A stretch of DNA of 64,000 bases, taken from contig CM070711.1 in the NCBI GenBank assembly GCA_036346275.1, positions 62,969,078 to 63,033,077 of the forward strand, given 5' to 3'. The position numbers were made by a program, and so were the translations under genes. This stretch comes from Otatea glauca (taxonomy: Eukaryota; Streptophyta; Magnoliopsida; Poales; Poaceae). The notes under the pieces were generated by a model. It searched no databases and was not told the origin of the DNA. It saw nothing but the letters and a program-made list of their open reading frames with translations. The stretch's first letter is position 1, and every line of letters starts with the position of its first letter. Below, piece by piece: positions 46,891 to 57,834 of the stretch.

Positions 46891-47502
46891 GTTTCCGTAC
46901 CAAGATAATCTTGCGCTGCAAAGTATGGCTTTTCCTCTATGAACCGACGAGCCCATGGAAATCGTCACCTTTAGATTGATCTGCTCAACACACATGCGAA
47001 AGTAAGCACGCAGAAGTAGCAATAAATAGTAAGCAAATTTACCATCGTGTAACCACAACAGAACGGGGGCAAAATATTGCAATTTGCTACAGTATCAAGT
47101 CAGCTTGTAGATTGCTGAAGAAAAGGCATACATGAAGGTAAAAATCGCATTAATGCAAGGTAAACCGAAATCATCCGATTAGAATAAACTGAGGAATGCG
47201 AAGAAGCATCAGATTATGCGTGATGGTATGAACACTTGAAGAGATTAGAGGAAAAAAATCAAATAATAGCCCAAAAAATCGAACTTTGTGTAGGCAAGCA
47301 TGAATCCAAAACCAAAATCTATTGGCCAAGCCCAAAATTAGCCGTAAGATCGCAATTTGCCATACCATCCAGAAGAATCGCAGCAAAAGACGTACTTAGA
47401 AAAATTCAATCTTCCTAATGCAGCACAAAAGAGAAGGCTACAAAAATAGACAAGAAACACCAATTAATGCAAAAAAAAAGGTAGGCTTTGCATGGTTGCC
47501 AG
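46891..47502. other. Intergenic DNA, nothing recognised
   Basis: Low GC, short open frames only. Confidence 0.4.
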
Positions 47503-48460
47503 TAGGGATGAAAAGGAACGGAAACTTTTCGACCGTTCCGGAGAAAAAGAAAACGAAAGCCCTTTTTCGGAAACGAAAATGAATTTTTTTTCGGAAACGG
47601 AAACGAAAACAGAAGAGCCAGCTTCGATGGAAATGGAAACGGAACGAAAATTCTGTATAAACCAATCCGGAATTCCATATAAGGCACAAACCGGAAATTC
47701 CCGCTTTTGCGGCCCACAATCAACTCCATGCGTGCAGCAACACAAAAGCGCTTGTCTTGTCTATAGTGCACGAGACATGACGCCAGCAACAATTCACAGC
47801 GCAAGAAAAGACGAGAGATTAAAAAAACCAAAAGTTGCTGCAATTGTAAAGTTTGTTTTCAAAGTTTGACGAAGATACAAGTTCCAAAGTATATTTTCCT
47901 TGATCCATTAGTCAAAAGACCTGTCCAAAGAAAGGCAACAGAGAGCCAAAACATGACTGCGTCATCAGTATATTGTCCGAAAAAAGAACCACTCTAATAT
48001 GACTAAATAGGTGATAAATCTTTTGAATTTCAGCAAACCTTTATCTAAGTTCCAATCATGTAGCACCTTAAGACTTTTCCAAACATTAATGCTATTCCCT
48101 TGAGTTCAATTCCCCATGCTTGTTTCTGAAACAAACCAAGTGAAAACAATGAAACTGACTTATCAGATGGAAGATAAGATGCGTGGGTAACTATACCATA
48201 CTAGTCTTTGGTCCACTACAATATAAAAACTAGAGCATAAACTGGAGTAACTGCATAATTGAATGTCTTACTAGGACAAGTTAGATCATGTGCTATGTTC
48301 TTGTGAAATTTTTCACTTTCATTTCCGTATCCGTTCCCGTACCGTTCCGCATCCGTTTCCGTCAATGTCTGTTTCCGAGGTTTCTGATTTTATTTCTGTT
48401 ATCGAAAAACGAAAACAAAACAACTGTTTACCGACCGTTTCCGTTCTGTTTTTATCTCTA
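47503..48460. mobile_element. Ds-like (Ac/Ds family hAT) non-autonomous element
   Basis: Left end TAGGGATGAAAA, right end inverted TAGAGATAAAAA (10 of 12). Flanks GTTGCCAG and ATTGCCCAG are similar. Both subterminal regions repeat GGAAACGGAAACG or its complement many times, which resembles the AACGG-type binding repeats of maize Ac. Length 958 bp. No transposase; the open frames across the repeats are accidental. Confidence 0.85.
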
Positions 48461-51400
48461 ATTGCCCAGCAGTGGTGACCTACTTGCAACTAATAGCACA
48501 ACAAGTCAAGCGAAATAAGCAGAGAGAGAGAGAGAGAGAAGCGATTTGTTGAGGCTACACAGCCCCTGTAGACGCTGAGCATGGCGTCGAAGTCCACCGC
48601 CGTGACCGCCGCCGCTAGGACGACTTGAGGACCACCACGAGGTCCCCGGCAGCGGCGACATTAACGAGCACCAATGTGAGTAGCACCAGGCTCTCCGCGT
48701 CCGCCCGCGCCCATGCCCACCACCACCGTCGCTGCGACCACCTCCACTTTCTGACTCTATCTGGACCACACCGGCGGCGTCCATGGCCTCCTCCGACCCC
48801 TACTTCTGCTTCTTCTTTGATATCTTCCTCTTTACCCTATCACGACTCAGACAGAAGGCTGCAGCATGCACCACCATGGCCGAGTCCTTGTGCCTCAGGG
48901 GCCGCGGCGATCGGATTGGGGGTAGTAGGGGACAACAAGCAGGGTAGAGTCGTGGGCTCGTGGCCCTCGTGATTTGGTTGCGAGGTGGTTTCTGCTTGAG
49001 AGGGAGAGAAATTGTAGGACAAGGCCACTGACGGTTTTGGGAGAGAACGACAAGGCCGCTGTGTTTTTTTCGCTTGAAGCATGGACGATAGCTCTCCAGC
49101 TATGCGGGTAAACTCTCTCTCTTTTTATTAGTTAAGATAAGATAAGATACTCTGTTACGGAAGAAAACCAAAAATAGTTTTAAGAACAATTCCAGCTTCT
49201 CCACGTTGCTTTCGGTTAAGGGGAAGATTGCCTTCGTTACAGCGGTGTCTGTACACTCCATACATCACCTCCAGTTTACTTCATGGAGTCGTTTAACGAT
49301 ACCTCGGTGCAAAATTGAGAAAATTGGTAACCTACGAATGGCCATCTTTGGGGTTAACATCATCATCAATTCATCATAGAGTGAAAAACACACCTTAGCT
49401 CGAAAAGTTCGGTTCAACCTTGTGATTGTCAGCAACGCATGCATATAATGCTAAATGCCAACTAGAGCAAAACTTGCATAAACTTGTTCGCAAATACTCC
49501 CAACTCTCTACCCAACACATATCATGATAGCATTAGAAACTTCAGGATTCATGATGTCCATGCGATATTACAAAAGACAACTAGGCAGCACGAGAACACA
49601 TGGTAGCACAACGAAACTTCAGTCCACCATAACGATGAATAACTTGATAGCAAATTTTCTCAACCGTCTACCCAACGCACAACAGTAGGCAGCTTGACAA
49701 AGTTGTTCTACAAAATGTTCATAGGAACTCTAGTAGCTCCATGGAGTAATTACAAGCCATATAATGCCCCCCTTGTAAGGGCCAGAACGGGCTTTAGATT
49801 TGATACAGGCAAAAAAGCTTCTAACATGCTTTCAGTCTGATTCTTCAAGCTTTTAAAGGCATCCAAAGTTATTAAAACGATAAGACGAGACAAGGCGACT
49901 AACCACCTAATCTAGCAAATAGCAACATAAGATCTTAGCTCAATAGCATAAAAAGAAATAAAAAAAGAGAGTATATCAGACAATGGACCGGCCCAACCAA
50001 GCCCATACCTCTCCCTCACACTGATCGGTGCTCAATCTGCTCTAACTCCCTAAAACACCCAGGCAGCAACCGCTTCCTTCACTAAAAAAAAGTAACAGCC
50101 GCCTCCAAGCTCCCACCATGCCGCCTCGTGCCCCTCCTGGGGCGTCATTCCAATTCCCAACTCCTCCCACCTGCTACATCCTCCATGCTCCTCTCCCACG
50201 CCGCCGCCTCCTTGCTCCTCTTCTTCCACTGTATCGTAGCCAACTGGGAGGTGATGGGGCAGCCGACAACAACGACATGTTGTGGATGGTGGTGGTGGAG
50301 TGAGTGAGTGAAAGAGCTGAGGCACATATCTTGTGACCATGGTGGTGGTGACGAGCAGAGAGCAGCAGCCACGATGACATAGGGATGAAAAGGAGGGATG
50401 ACGATGGCTTTTGCAAGCAGCAACCACGATGGTGACGATAGTGACAACGGGAAGCAACGACGGCTACTAAAGTTCTCTCCCTCCGCTTTCTCTTGTCCTC
50501 TCCCCTAGCAAATCAGATCGAGCGATCTAGGTCAGGGTTCAGAGGTGGTTGCCGCGAATCTAGTAACTATGCTCTCTATTAACCCGAGTCCCCCGCTCAG
50601 CTCCCACCTATGGCGTCCGCCTCAGCCTCCCCTGACAACACACAATGCCTAAGCAACACCACATCGAAGCCTTGCCCATAAGGCGGACGGCATACACATC
50701 TCCGGCAAGGCGAGCCCGTGGCGCAACCTCCCCTGACCGCCTGTAAAGTGACGCTTTAATAACAATGATGGCATCCTCTATTGCAGGTACAGAATCTCAA
50801 AATGCTTCCCACTGCTCAACTGTCAAACTTATCCCTGCATTTAAGCAGCATGTGAGCAAAAGAAATGAAGAATATGAAATCAAACATCACACAGGAAGTA
50901 TGGAATGAATAAAAAAATCTATAACATAAAATAAATCAGCAGTCACAAAAATCCATAATATTCACATTACTACCCACAGAATGCCAGTAAAGATATACAC
51001 ACCTAGCAAACTTTTACTGATGTGGAACAGAATGGGGAATGTATATAGTTCAATGGAAAATATAAAAACGGAAACCAACAAGCTATTTCACCTTAAAAAG
51101 TAAAAAGAATTGAGCACAACATAGTATAGTAGCTAATCCTGACATAGCAACATGTTAGGAACAGGGGGATGTCTCATGTGAAACAATCACCAGGATCTGA
51201 CACCTCAGTAACTATAAAATAAGGGATGGTAATTGACTGATGATTGCTTACTCTTGAATACCACATGATTAAGACCGAATGCTAAATAAAATTCATCAAC
51301 CATTTCTGACTATGGACAATATAAGAAGAAACTCAAGGAGTAACATGACAAAGGAAAACACTGTCCACTGCTTTGTGAACCTAAGATCATAGCGCACCAT

Positions 51401-51764
51401 AATAAGGTGGGGAGATACTTTTTGAAGGCAAGTTAGTATGCTGGGCTGAGTTTTGAGTTAAACTCTTCATTCCATCAAGCAAAATTTGGGTAACTATATC
51501 AATAGAGTTGATTCAGTCAGATAAAGCAAACCCACTTTTGTATAAGATTTGATCACATTGCACCCATTCAAATATTCCACAAACTAGTTACAGCCTGAGA
51601 GCAGCATTTTCTTGGTCAACAAATATATTCAGCACTTCAGCTAGAGTGTATAAAGAAATTACTGTGACAACTTCCAAACTAGACCATAGTCACCGGGAAC
51701 TCGGGTCGACCGGATTGAGGAACGGGTCACGGGTAGCTAAAAATGTGGTTCGAAGGGGGTAGTG
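48461..51764. other. Gene-free stretch with GC-rich islands
   Basis: GC-rich pieces at 48560-48900 and 50050-50480 give overlapping frames on both strands without known domains. 48521-48539 is a (GA)n microsatellite. The rest is AT-rich and unrecognised. Confidence 0.4.
48521..48539. repeat. (AG)n microsatellite
   Basis: Uninterrupted AG dinucleotides for 19 bases. Confidence 0.95.
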
Positions 51765-52105
51765 TGATATGGATCAACAACAGATTAGTATTTAAATTGC
51801 AAATTAGTAGTTTCAGTTTATCCCTTAAAGAGTTGTTAGATGATAAGTTAGTTATATCTCCTAGGATTCTTATCTCCGGTTAGTTCCAATCTATTGGGAC
51901 TCTCATTCCTAGTAGTTTAAATCTCTTGGGACTCTTATCCCTAATAGCTACAGCTAGTCCTTTATAAAGGAAGCCGCATACTGTAATAGGTTTCTTAAGC
52001 AATCAATAAACCAAAATTTAGTTAGCAGTAGCAGGCGACAGGTTTCCCGATCTGAAACCCGTTGATCGCTTTCGGCTAAGCGACAAGTTATCCAGGCACG
52101 TAACA
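51765..52105 (+). repeat. Left LTR, 341 bp
   Basis: Starts TGATATGGATCAACAAC and ends GGCACGTAACA. A TATA-like TCCTTTATAAAGGAAG lies at about 51957. Compared by eye with the right LTR there are about 22 differences. Confidence 0.9.
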
Positions 52106-52107
52106 TC

Positions 52108-52120
52108 TTGGTATCAGAGC
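52108..52120 (+). other. Primer-binding site (initiator tRNA-Met type)
   Basis: TTGGTATCAGAGC, two bases after the left LTR. Confidence 0.85.
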
Positions 52121-52796
52121 ACGACGCTCCTGGTATCATGGGTGACAACCATATTTCCATGCTGGAATTCGCTAAATTCAAGAAGGCAACCGAAGAGAAG
52201 TTCGCGAGATCCAAAGAGAAGATCATCAGCATGCAAACTTCAATCAACGAAGTAAAGAGTTTCCTGGCACATATCACATCTATCTTGCCCCGTCCAACCA
52301 CCCAACACAATCCCTGTTGGGCAGCAGCTATCGGTGCCAGGGACCGGTCATGGCTCCTCCATGCTGCCGACAACGGGAACAAGAGCAGCAGTACAGGGGC
52401 AAGGGTTGGCAGACATCTCCCAGATCATGGCTGCGCACATGGGTAAGTTCGCTGTATCAGAGCACGACGCTCCTAGTATCATGGCTGACAACCATATTTC
52501 CATGCTGGAATTCGCTAAATTCAAGAAGGCAACCGAAGAGAAGTTTGCGAGATCCAAAGAGAAGATCATCAGCATACAAACTTCAATCAACGAAGTAAAG
52601 AGTTTGCTGCCACATATTGCATCTGTCCTGCCCGTCCTACCACCCAACGCAATCCCTTTTGGGTAGCAGCTATCAGTGCCAGGGACCGGTCATGGCTCCT
52701 CCATGCTGCCAACAACAGGAACAGGAGCAGTAGTACAGGGGCAAGGGTTGGCAGACATCTCCCAGATCATGGCTGCGCACATGGGCAAGTTCGATG
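52111..52796 (+). repeat. 343-bp tandem duplication containing the gag-like frame
   Basis: Copy 1 52111-52453, copy 2 52454-52796, highly similar. Each begins GTATCAGAGCACGACGCTCC, which is the primer-binding site itself, and ends CACATGGGYAAGTTCG. So the second copy carries an internal duplicate of the primer-binding site region (lacking the leading TTG). Confidence 0.9.
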
Positions 52797-53142
52797 GACC
52801 TTCCCCGCCTGTTCCAGAGTCCAAGTCTGCGTCGATGCCGCCTGATGTCCCGGGCGCTCCGCCTCTGCAGACACCCGCTCCGTAGCCACCGATGAAGCCA
52901 GCTGCTTCGCCAGCATCTTCTCCTCCCCCGCAAGCGCCAGTGATGCCAACTGCTCCGCTAGCCTCTTTTCCTCCCCCGCAGGAGCCAGGGACACCAGTTG
53001 ATCCGTCGGTATCTTCTCATCCTCTGCGTGGCCATCCACTTCGACGCCCATACCCTTCGGCCTCCACGCCGCTGCCCTTCCAGCGCCCGCCTCCGAGCTG
53101 CCTGCTGCCATCGGCACCAGACTCTCTCTCCGAGGCCACCTA
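52138..53142 (+). pseudogene. Gag-like coiled-coil segment plus Pro-rich region, non-autonomous LTR element
   Basis: From ATG 52138 the frame gives MGDNHISMLEFAKFKKATEE, then KFARSKEKIISMQTSINEVK, an alpha-helical segment of retrotransposon gag type. It is repeated from 52481 (MADNHISMLEFAKFKKATEE). The frame shifts before a segment near 52676-52884 reading MAAHMGKFDGPSPPVP that stops at TAG, and a Pro/Ala/Ser-rich stretch (52892-53142, PPPQAPVMPTAPLASFPPPQ) follows. No complete single frame spans the interior. The Pro-rich part could be captured host sequence. Function of the whole is unknown. Confidence 0.6.
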
Positions 53143-53571
53143 GCGCCTTTGCCACAACCTCAGCTACTTCGACTAGCGACCACGCTGGCCGCCTCAAGCT
53201 CCTCTCGACGCCTCGATGGTGCCGCCTCATCGGCGCCGACGTACGCCCCGCTTTCGACGCCGGAGCGACCTCCTCTCCTTGCGACATGCACTACCCTATG
53301 CGGTCGTCGTTTATCGCTCGCGCTGGCGCCAACCGCATGCTGCTTTCACGCCTTCGCGCCCCTTCGCATCGGCCGCTCGCCGATGCCCGTCCGCCTTTCC
53401 CAATCGGCCACCTCTGCCTCCGCCTCACTAGCTGCTCCCGCCTAGGTGGCCCGAGAATGCCATGAGCCCACGAAGGAACACCCAAGGCAAGTCTTTGCTC
53501 AGCCGCGTCATGCATGGACAACTGCGTCAGTCCGAGCTTGTGGACAAGCTCGTTTTGGATGAAGGGAGTGA

Positions 53572-53912
53572 TGTTATGGATCAGCAGCAGATTACTATTT
53601 AAATTGCAAATTAGTAGTTTCAGTTTATCCCTTAAAGTGTTGTTAGATGATAAGTTAGTTATATCTCCTAGGATTCTTATATCGTGTTAGTTCCAATCTA
53701 TTGGGACTCTTATTCCTAGTAGTTTAAATCTTTTGGGACTCTTATCCCTAATAGCTGCAGCTAGTCCTATATAAAGGAAGCCACATACTGTAATAGGTTT
53801 CTTAAGCAATCGATAAACCAGAATTTAATTAGCAGTAGCAGGCGGCAGGTTTCCCAATCTGAAACCCGATGATCGCTTCCGGCTAAGCGACAAGTTATCC
53901 GGGCATGTAACA
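53572..53912 (+). repeat. Right LTR, 341 bp
   Basis: Starts TGTTATGGATCAGCAGC, ends GGGCATGTAACA; the same length as the left LTR. Confidence 0.9.
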
Positions 53913-53917
53913 TAGTG

Positions 53918-54335
53918 TTCTTCGGGACACTAGTTCGGGACGCAGAATTGGATCCCGGTGATCCGGGTCGATGACCCAATTAAACAAAGGTATAGATAAT
54001 ACCATAAATATACTTGAAAAGAAAAAAAAAGGGAAAAAGAGAAGGCCAGTCCCAATCCCTTCCCCTTTCCCAGTGACACTAGGGCTTCTCACGGACACAA
54101 GGCACAACACAGCCACGCACACAGAGACACGGGAGGGCATATTGCTGCCACCGCCACTCAAGAATGATATTAGCAATTACCACACAAATTACATGGGAAT
54201 TTGTACAAAGTCAATGGTCGGCTGGTCGCATAAATTGGAAGAACACTCTTCACATTAATACGATGTATAGCCCAATCCACACACTCCCTTTTACCGTCCC
54301 TTTGTTTTTAGCAACCCCTAGTCCCTATTACAGTA
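53918..54335. other. Flank of the LTR element, no gene recognised
   Basis: Before insertion the sequence left of 51760 was continuous with that right of 53917. It contains GGGTCGACC and GGATCCCGG(T) phrases that recur in both flanks, perhaps the end of an older repeat. Confidence 0.4.
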
Positions 54336-54648
54336 CTTTCTCTATCCTTGAAAGTAAGGGAGAGAAGCGTTCAAATTATGTCCTCCAATATTAAGGATTG
54401 AGAGCTCTCCCCTTTAAATTGTGTTCTTAAATTGTGTCCATGCATGCAGATGCACGCAGATACATGCGACCACACATATTCCAAAACAAAAACGCGGTAG
54501 GTCATTCCCTATAATCGTGATTAATTAATGCATGCATGTTGCCAATTAATAGAGACACAGTATTAAATAGGGGCATTAGAGTCTTTTGACAGAAACCATA
54601 ATCTGTTCTAAAATTTCTTCTGTCCCTTACTTTCTAGGACGGAGGGAG
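54336..54648. mobile_element. Stowaway MITE
   Basis: Left end CTTTCTCTATCCTTGAAAGT, right end inverted CTCCCTCCGTCCTAGAAAGT, both continuing AAGGGA. Flanked by TA (54334-54335, 54649-54650). Length 313 bp. Confidence 0.85.
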
Positions 54649-55065
54649 TACAGACTATAAGTGAGAGGTTATAGAAGTGCAAAACTCAAGCTAGGTATGC
54701 TCTCCAGCACTTGCAAGCGTGATCAAACCAATAAAATAAAACCAACAGATGAACACGGCAAAATGTTTTTTTTTCCTGACAAATTATGAACACGGCAAAA
54801 TGGCATCAGAAAGTTTTCAGCTCTGACGCAATTCGGTGGTGCAAATTTCAGGCAACTGACACACTCTTTCCTGTAAGGGCTAAACAAGTTCTAACCGAAC
54901 TGACATTGCAGCAAGGTCTCCATAACTAGTAAGTTTGTCAGAAATGTGAATACACTAAGGTGAAGTGAAGGTCCACTTGACCTGAGCAAAACAAATATTC
55001 ACATATAGCATCCGAGCAGTAATCCAACGTTTTCAGGTCAAGAATGAACGAAAGATATGCATCAC

Positions 55066-55614
55066 CTTTGGAGGTGGGCAGCTCCTTGCCGTCGTCCTTG
55101 TGGCAGAACTCGCGCGCGGATCGACACCAGCGTCTTGCCCCGGAACTCCTGCAGCGTCACCCTCCTCTTGGTCGACAGCTGCAAAAGCAAACACATCACA
55201 CCGCAAAACCTAGCACCCGACCTGATCAAACAAGAAAAGAAGTAAACGAATCCGAGCGTTTTTGGGCACGAAATTAAGGAAGAACTCACGCGGCAGAGGA
55301 TGAGGTCGCCCTCGTCATCGTACTCACTTTTCCCCCCACCATCCTCCTTCTCTTCCTCCTCCTGTTTGCCCTTGTCGTCCTCGCCGGCGCCGCCCTGCTG
55401 CTGCTGCTACTCGTCTTCCTGGGAGGGGGAGCGGAGGTAGTCCTCGATGACGCGTCTTACGAAGATCCTGCTGTTTGAGGAATAGGTCGATGCCGAGGCG
55501 GGTGGCGGTGGCGGTGGCGGTGCGAACCTTGTACTCCGTGACGGACTCCATGTCGGAGCCCCGGAGGATCTCCAGCACCGTCGCCTCCACCTTCTTCTGC
55601 GTCTCCTCGTCCAT
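55066..55614 (-). pseudogene. KELP-type transcription coactivator (PC4/Sub1 family), frameshifted remnant
   Basis: Exon 1 (55614-55290) begins MDEETQKKVEATVLEILRGS, the DEK_C/SAM-like N-terminal domain of plant KELP, and continues to LGIDL. A frame change near 55475 is followed by FVRRVIEDYLRSPSQEDE, then a TAG stop near 55408, then an acidic linker and YDDEGDLILCR, the start of the PC4 single-strand DNA-binding domain. Intron 1 (55289-55179, GTGAGT...GCAG) is canonical. Exon 2 (55178-55066) reads LSTKRRVTLQEFRGKTLVSI, then four extra bases (GCGC) break the frame before what should read FCHKDDGKELPTSK; a GTGATG donor follows. No further exon is found down to 54 kb, so the PC4 C terminus is missing. 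KELP proteins bind single-stranded DNA and assist RNA polymerase II. Either a decayed copy or, less likely, sequencing errors. Confidence 0.85.
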
Positions 55615-56843
55615 GTTGATGCCCGTCCGCCGCTTCCTACAACTCTTAAGATGATTTTTTACAATTTTTTTCTTCTATGCCTCTCCACTTTACATATTTT
55701 TAATATTATTTACTAACTAGATTAAAAAATACCATCCAAATTATTCTGAAAAGAGATAATACACTATTTTTAAATATATCTTGGTGAAAGTAAAAGAACG
55801 TAAAATAGCATCTATTCAGAAAACAGGTGATAAAAGTATTTGAACTCTGGAGTTTGCAGAATTGCAGTTGCCGCTGCATGCACACGCGATATGTTGCTGT
55901 CTTCGTAGATCGTGTCCTGTGTGTCACCGTTCTTAAATAAAGGGTTGATGGGTGGATAAGCAAGTTGGGAACCTTAATTGAGTCGTGTGGATGTTTGTTA
56001 CGTGTCCATGACATGAATACTTGTTTGGTCCAAGAGATACGACACCGTGAATCGCATAACGTAGGCCACGTATGTCGTGTTTTTTTGTGACACTGGATTT
56101 AACATACCGACATTTTTCATAACTTCTTTCTCATACGAGCAACTTTTGTTAAAACAGTTTTTTGTCTGTTTGTAAACTGAAGTTCAAATTCAAAACTTAA
56201 GTTTAGTCCATACCACGGACGTACAATTTCCTTTTTTTAGAGAGAGGGTACAGACCCGTTTGAAACGTACGATCGTTTACCCAATTCGTAAAGAATTTGA
56301 ACTATTTCATATGGAATTCTCGCGTTCTAATACGGCTTTTAGCCTATTAGTTCCATCTTCCATGTAAAACAGATGTGGCTGCTTCTCTTCTTTGTTCCAT
56401 CTTCAATCCTATCAACTAATGTAAATCACATATTAACACAAATGTGGAAGATGTGAAATTTTTTGCGAGGCAAATAAGCTGATGGGCTACTGAAGCTCTC
56501 GAGTGAAAATTAGCACTTAAACTATTGAGAAACTGGAACTTTTGAATTGAAGCCCAAATAAGTAAATCTCCTTAACAAGGCATCATGCCAAAAACCTGTA
56601 ATAACTTAGATACCGTAAGGCTCTTATGTACAGTTATGCTTTGTTTGACATTGCGATGGCTTTTGCTTTTAAGCTATCATTTTTAATATCAGACATAACG
56701 GTTAGTTAAAAGTGTATCTCTATGAAGTTATAACAACAAAATCTTATTAAAATTAGTAAAGATTTCCGGTTGGTAACTTTCTCCATCTACAACACATTAA
56801 TTTTATAGAAAATTTGGTAGGAACGTTTTATTTGCCAGGGGGT
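55615..56843. other. Intergenic DNA, nothing recognised
   Basis: AT-rich, only short frames. The first bases would be the 5' flank of the KELP remnant on the minus strand. Confidence 0.4.
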
Positions 56844-57502
56844 TGTTGGCGTCAAAAACTTGATGTAGGGTCTCTGACAGTAGCACACCAGACGAACACC
56901 GGGTTTAGAGCGTGCCAGTCGATTTGATCTGTAACCGACAAGGTAAAAATATAAAATTCGCTCAAAGCCGATCGTGGAGATCAATCGACTTAGACTTAAT
57001 CAGCTTGAAGCCGATCAAGATCGAGGTAACAAGGTAAGTCTAATTAACCGATTAAGGCTAATCAGATGATAAAGGTAGATCGATTCTGAAGAAGGCGATG
57101 CGCAACAAAATCAGAACAAATCAAACACAGGGTGCAATTGACGAAGATCAACAATCGGCGATGCGCAACTTTATTGATCAAAATCGATTACAAAGAGAGA
57201 TCTAAATTACAGAGGCTACTCCTAGTCGACAGGAAAAAATAAGAAAGTAAAGGCTGGTTGATTGTATTGTGTTGGATCCTTTCGCAGTTTGCCTCGACCC
57301 TTCTTTTATACTCATTGGCCGATCGTGTCCTTTTACAACACGTTTCAAGTCCTAATCCGTATCGGCCTCATCTCGGACAGTTATTTCCTTAAAGATCTTG
57401 ATGTTACCAAATATCCTTAAATTTTTCCAAACTATCTGCTAGTTTTCATATCTTTGACTTTATTGCCGATTTGACTATACTTGCCAAATTTTGGTGTAAA
57501 CA
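56844..57502 (-). mobile_element. 3' LTR of a Tat/Ogre-type Ty3/gypsy element (659 bp)
   Basis: On the minus strand the LTR starts TGTTTACACCAAAATTTGG at 57502, right after a polypurine tract, and ends GACGCCAACA at 56844. A TATA box lies at 57301-57310. The other LTR is beyond the right edge, so the target duplication cannot be checked (left flank GGGGT). Confidence 0.8.
57301..57310 (-). promoter_or_regulatory. LTR TATA box
   Basis: TATAAAAGAA on the minus strand inside the LTR, followed by AGGGTCGAGG. The matching 5' LTR copy, outside the window, would drive the pol transcript. Confidence 0.6.
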
Positions 57503-57520
57503 TATGCCCCCTATTTTTTA
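57503..57520 (-). other. Polypurine tract of the gypsy element
   Basis: Minus-strand TAAAAAATAGGGGGCATA directly before the LTR TG, the primer for plus-strand DNA synthesis in retrotransposons. Confidence 0.8.
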
Positions 57521-57700
57521 GAGATGGCTTGTCATCTGTCAAAAATTGCAATTATCGGCTTTTCCCATCGGCTAACTGTTGAACTTCACTCAATAACTGC
57601 TACTTTATTCGCGCCGTAATTCTCTGACATACGGGTAGTGCGTTTTAACTACTCACGCCTTTTGAGATTCATTTCCCGCCGCTTCAGATTTTCACCTCAC

Positions 57701-57707
57701 TATAAAA
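57701..57707 (+). promoter_or_regulatory. TATA box of the antisense plant-mobile-domain gene
   Basis: TATAAAA followed by TGCGGCCCCC, 134 bases upstream of the first ATG of the plus-strand gene and between it and the element's 3' LTR. Its sequence and spacing fit a real core promoter facing against the retrotransposon. Confidence 0.6.
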
Positions 57708-57834
57708 TGCGGCCCCCACTTCAGTCATTCTTCACGCGCATAAACTCTCGAGTTGTCTGCAATCGGCTTAAGCTTCCTATTTGAAGTACCTCCGAGGCAA
57801 TCCTTAGTCCATCCATCCATCTTCATCGGCTGCA

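Larger units (their letters stand above)
51765..53912 (+). mobile_element. Complete small non-autonomous LTR retrotransposon
   Basis: Two 341-bp LTRs (51765-52105, 53572-53912) flank 1466 bases. The 5-bp target duplication TAGTG is exact (51760-51764 and 53913-53917). LTRs start TG and end CA. A primer-binding site TTGGTATCAGAGC follows the left LTR, and a purine-rich GAAGGGAGTGA precedes the right one. The interior encodes only a short gag-like segment, duplicated in tandem, and a Pro-rich part; there is no protease, integrase or reverse transcriptase, so it depends on another element. Confidence 0.92.

Noticed and set aside
47415..47869. Several overlapping frames of about 90-140 codons on both strands
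   Set aside because: They are created by the repeated GGAAACG words of the Ds-like element.
53149..53465. Overlapping Pro/Arg-rich frames as a host gene
   Set aside because: They lie inside the small LTR element with no conserved domain; kept only as possible captured sequence.
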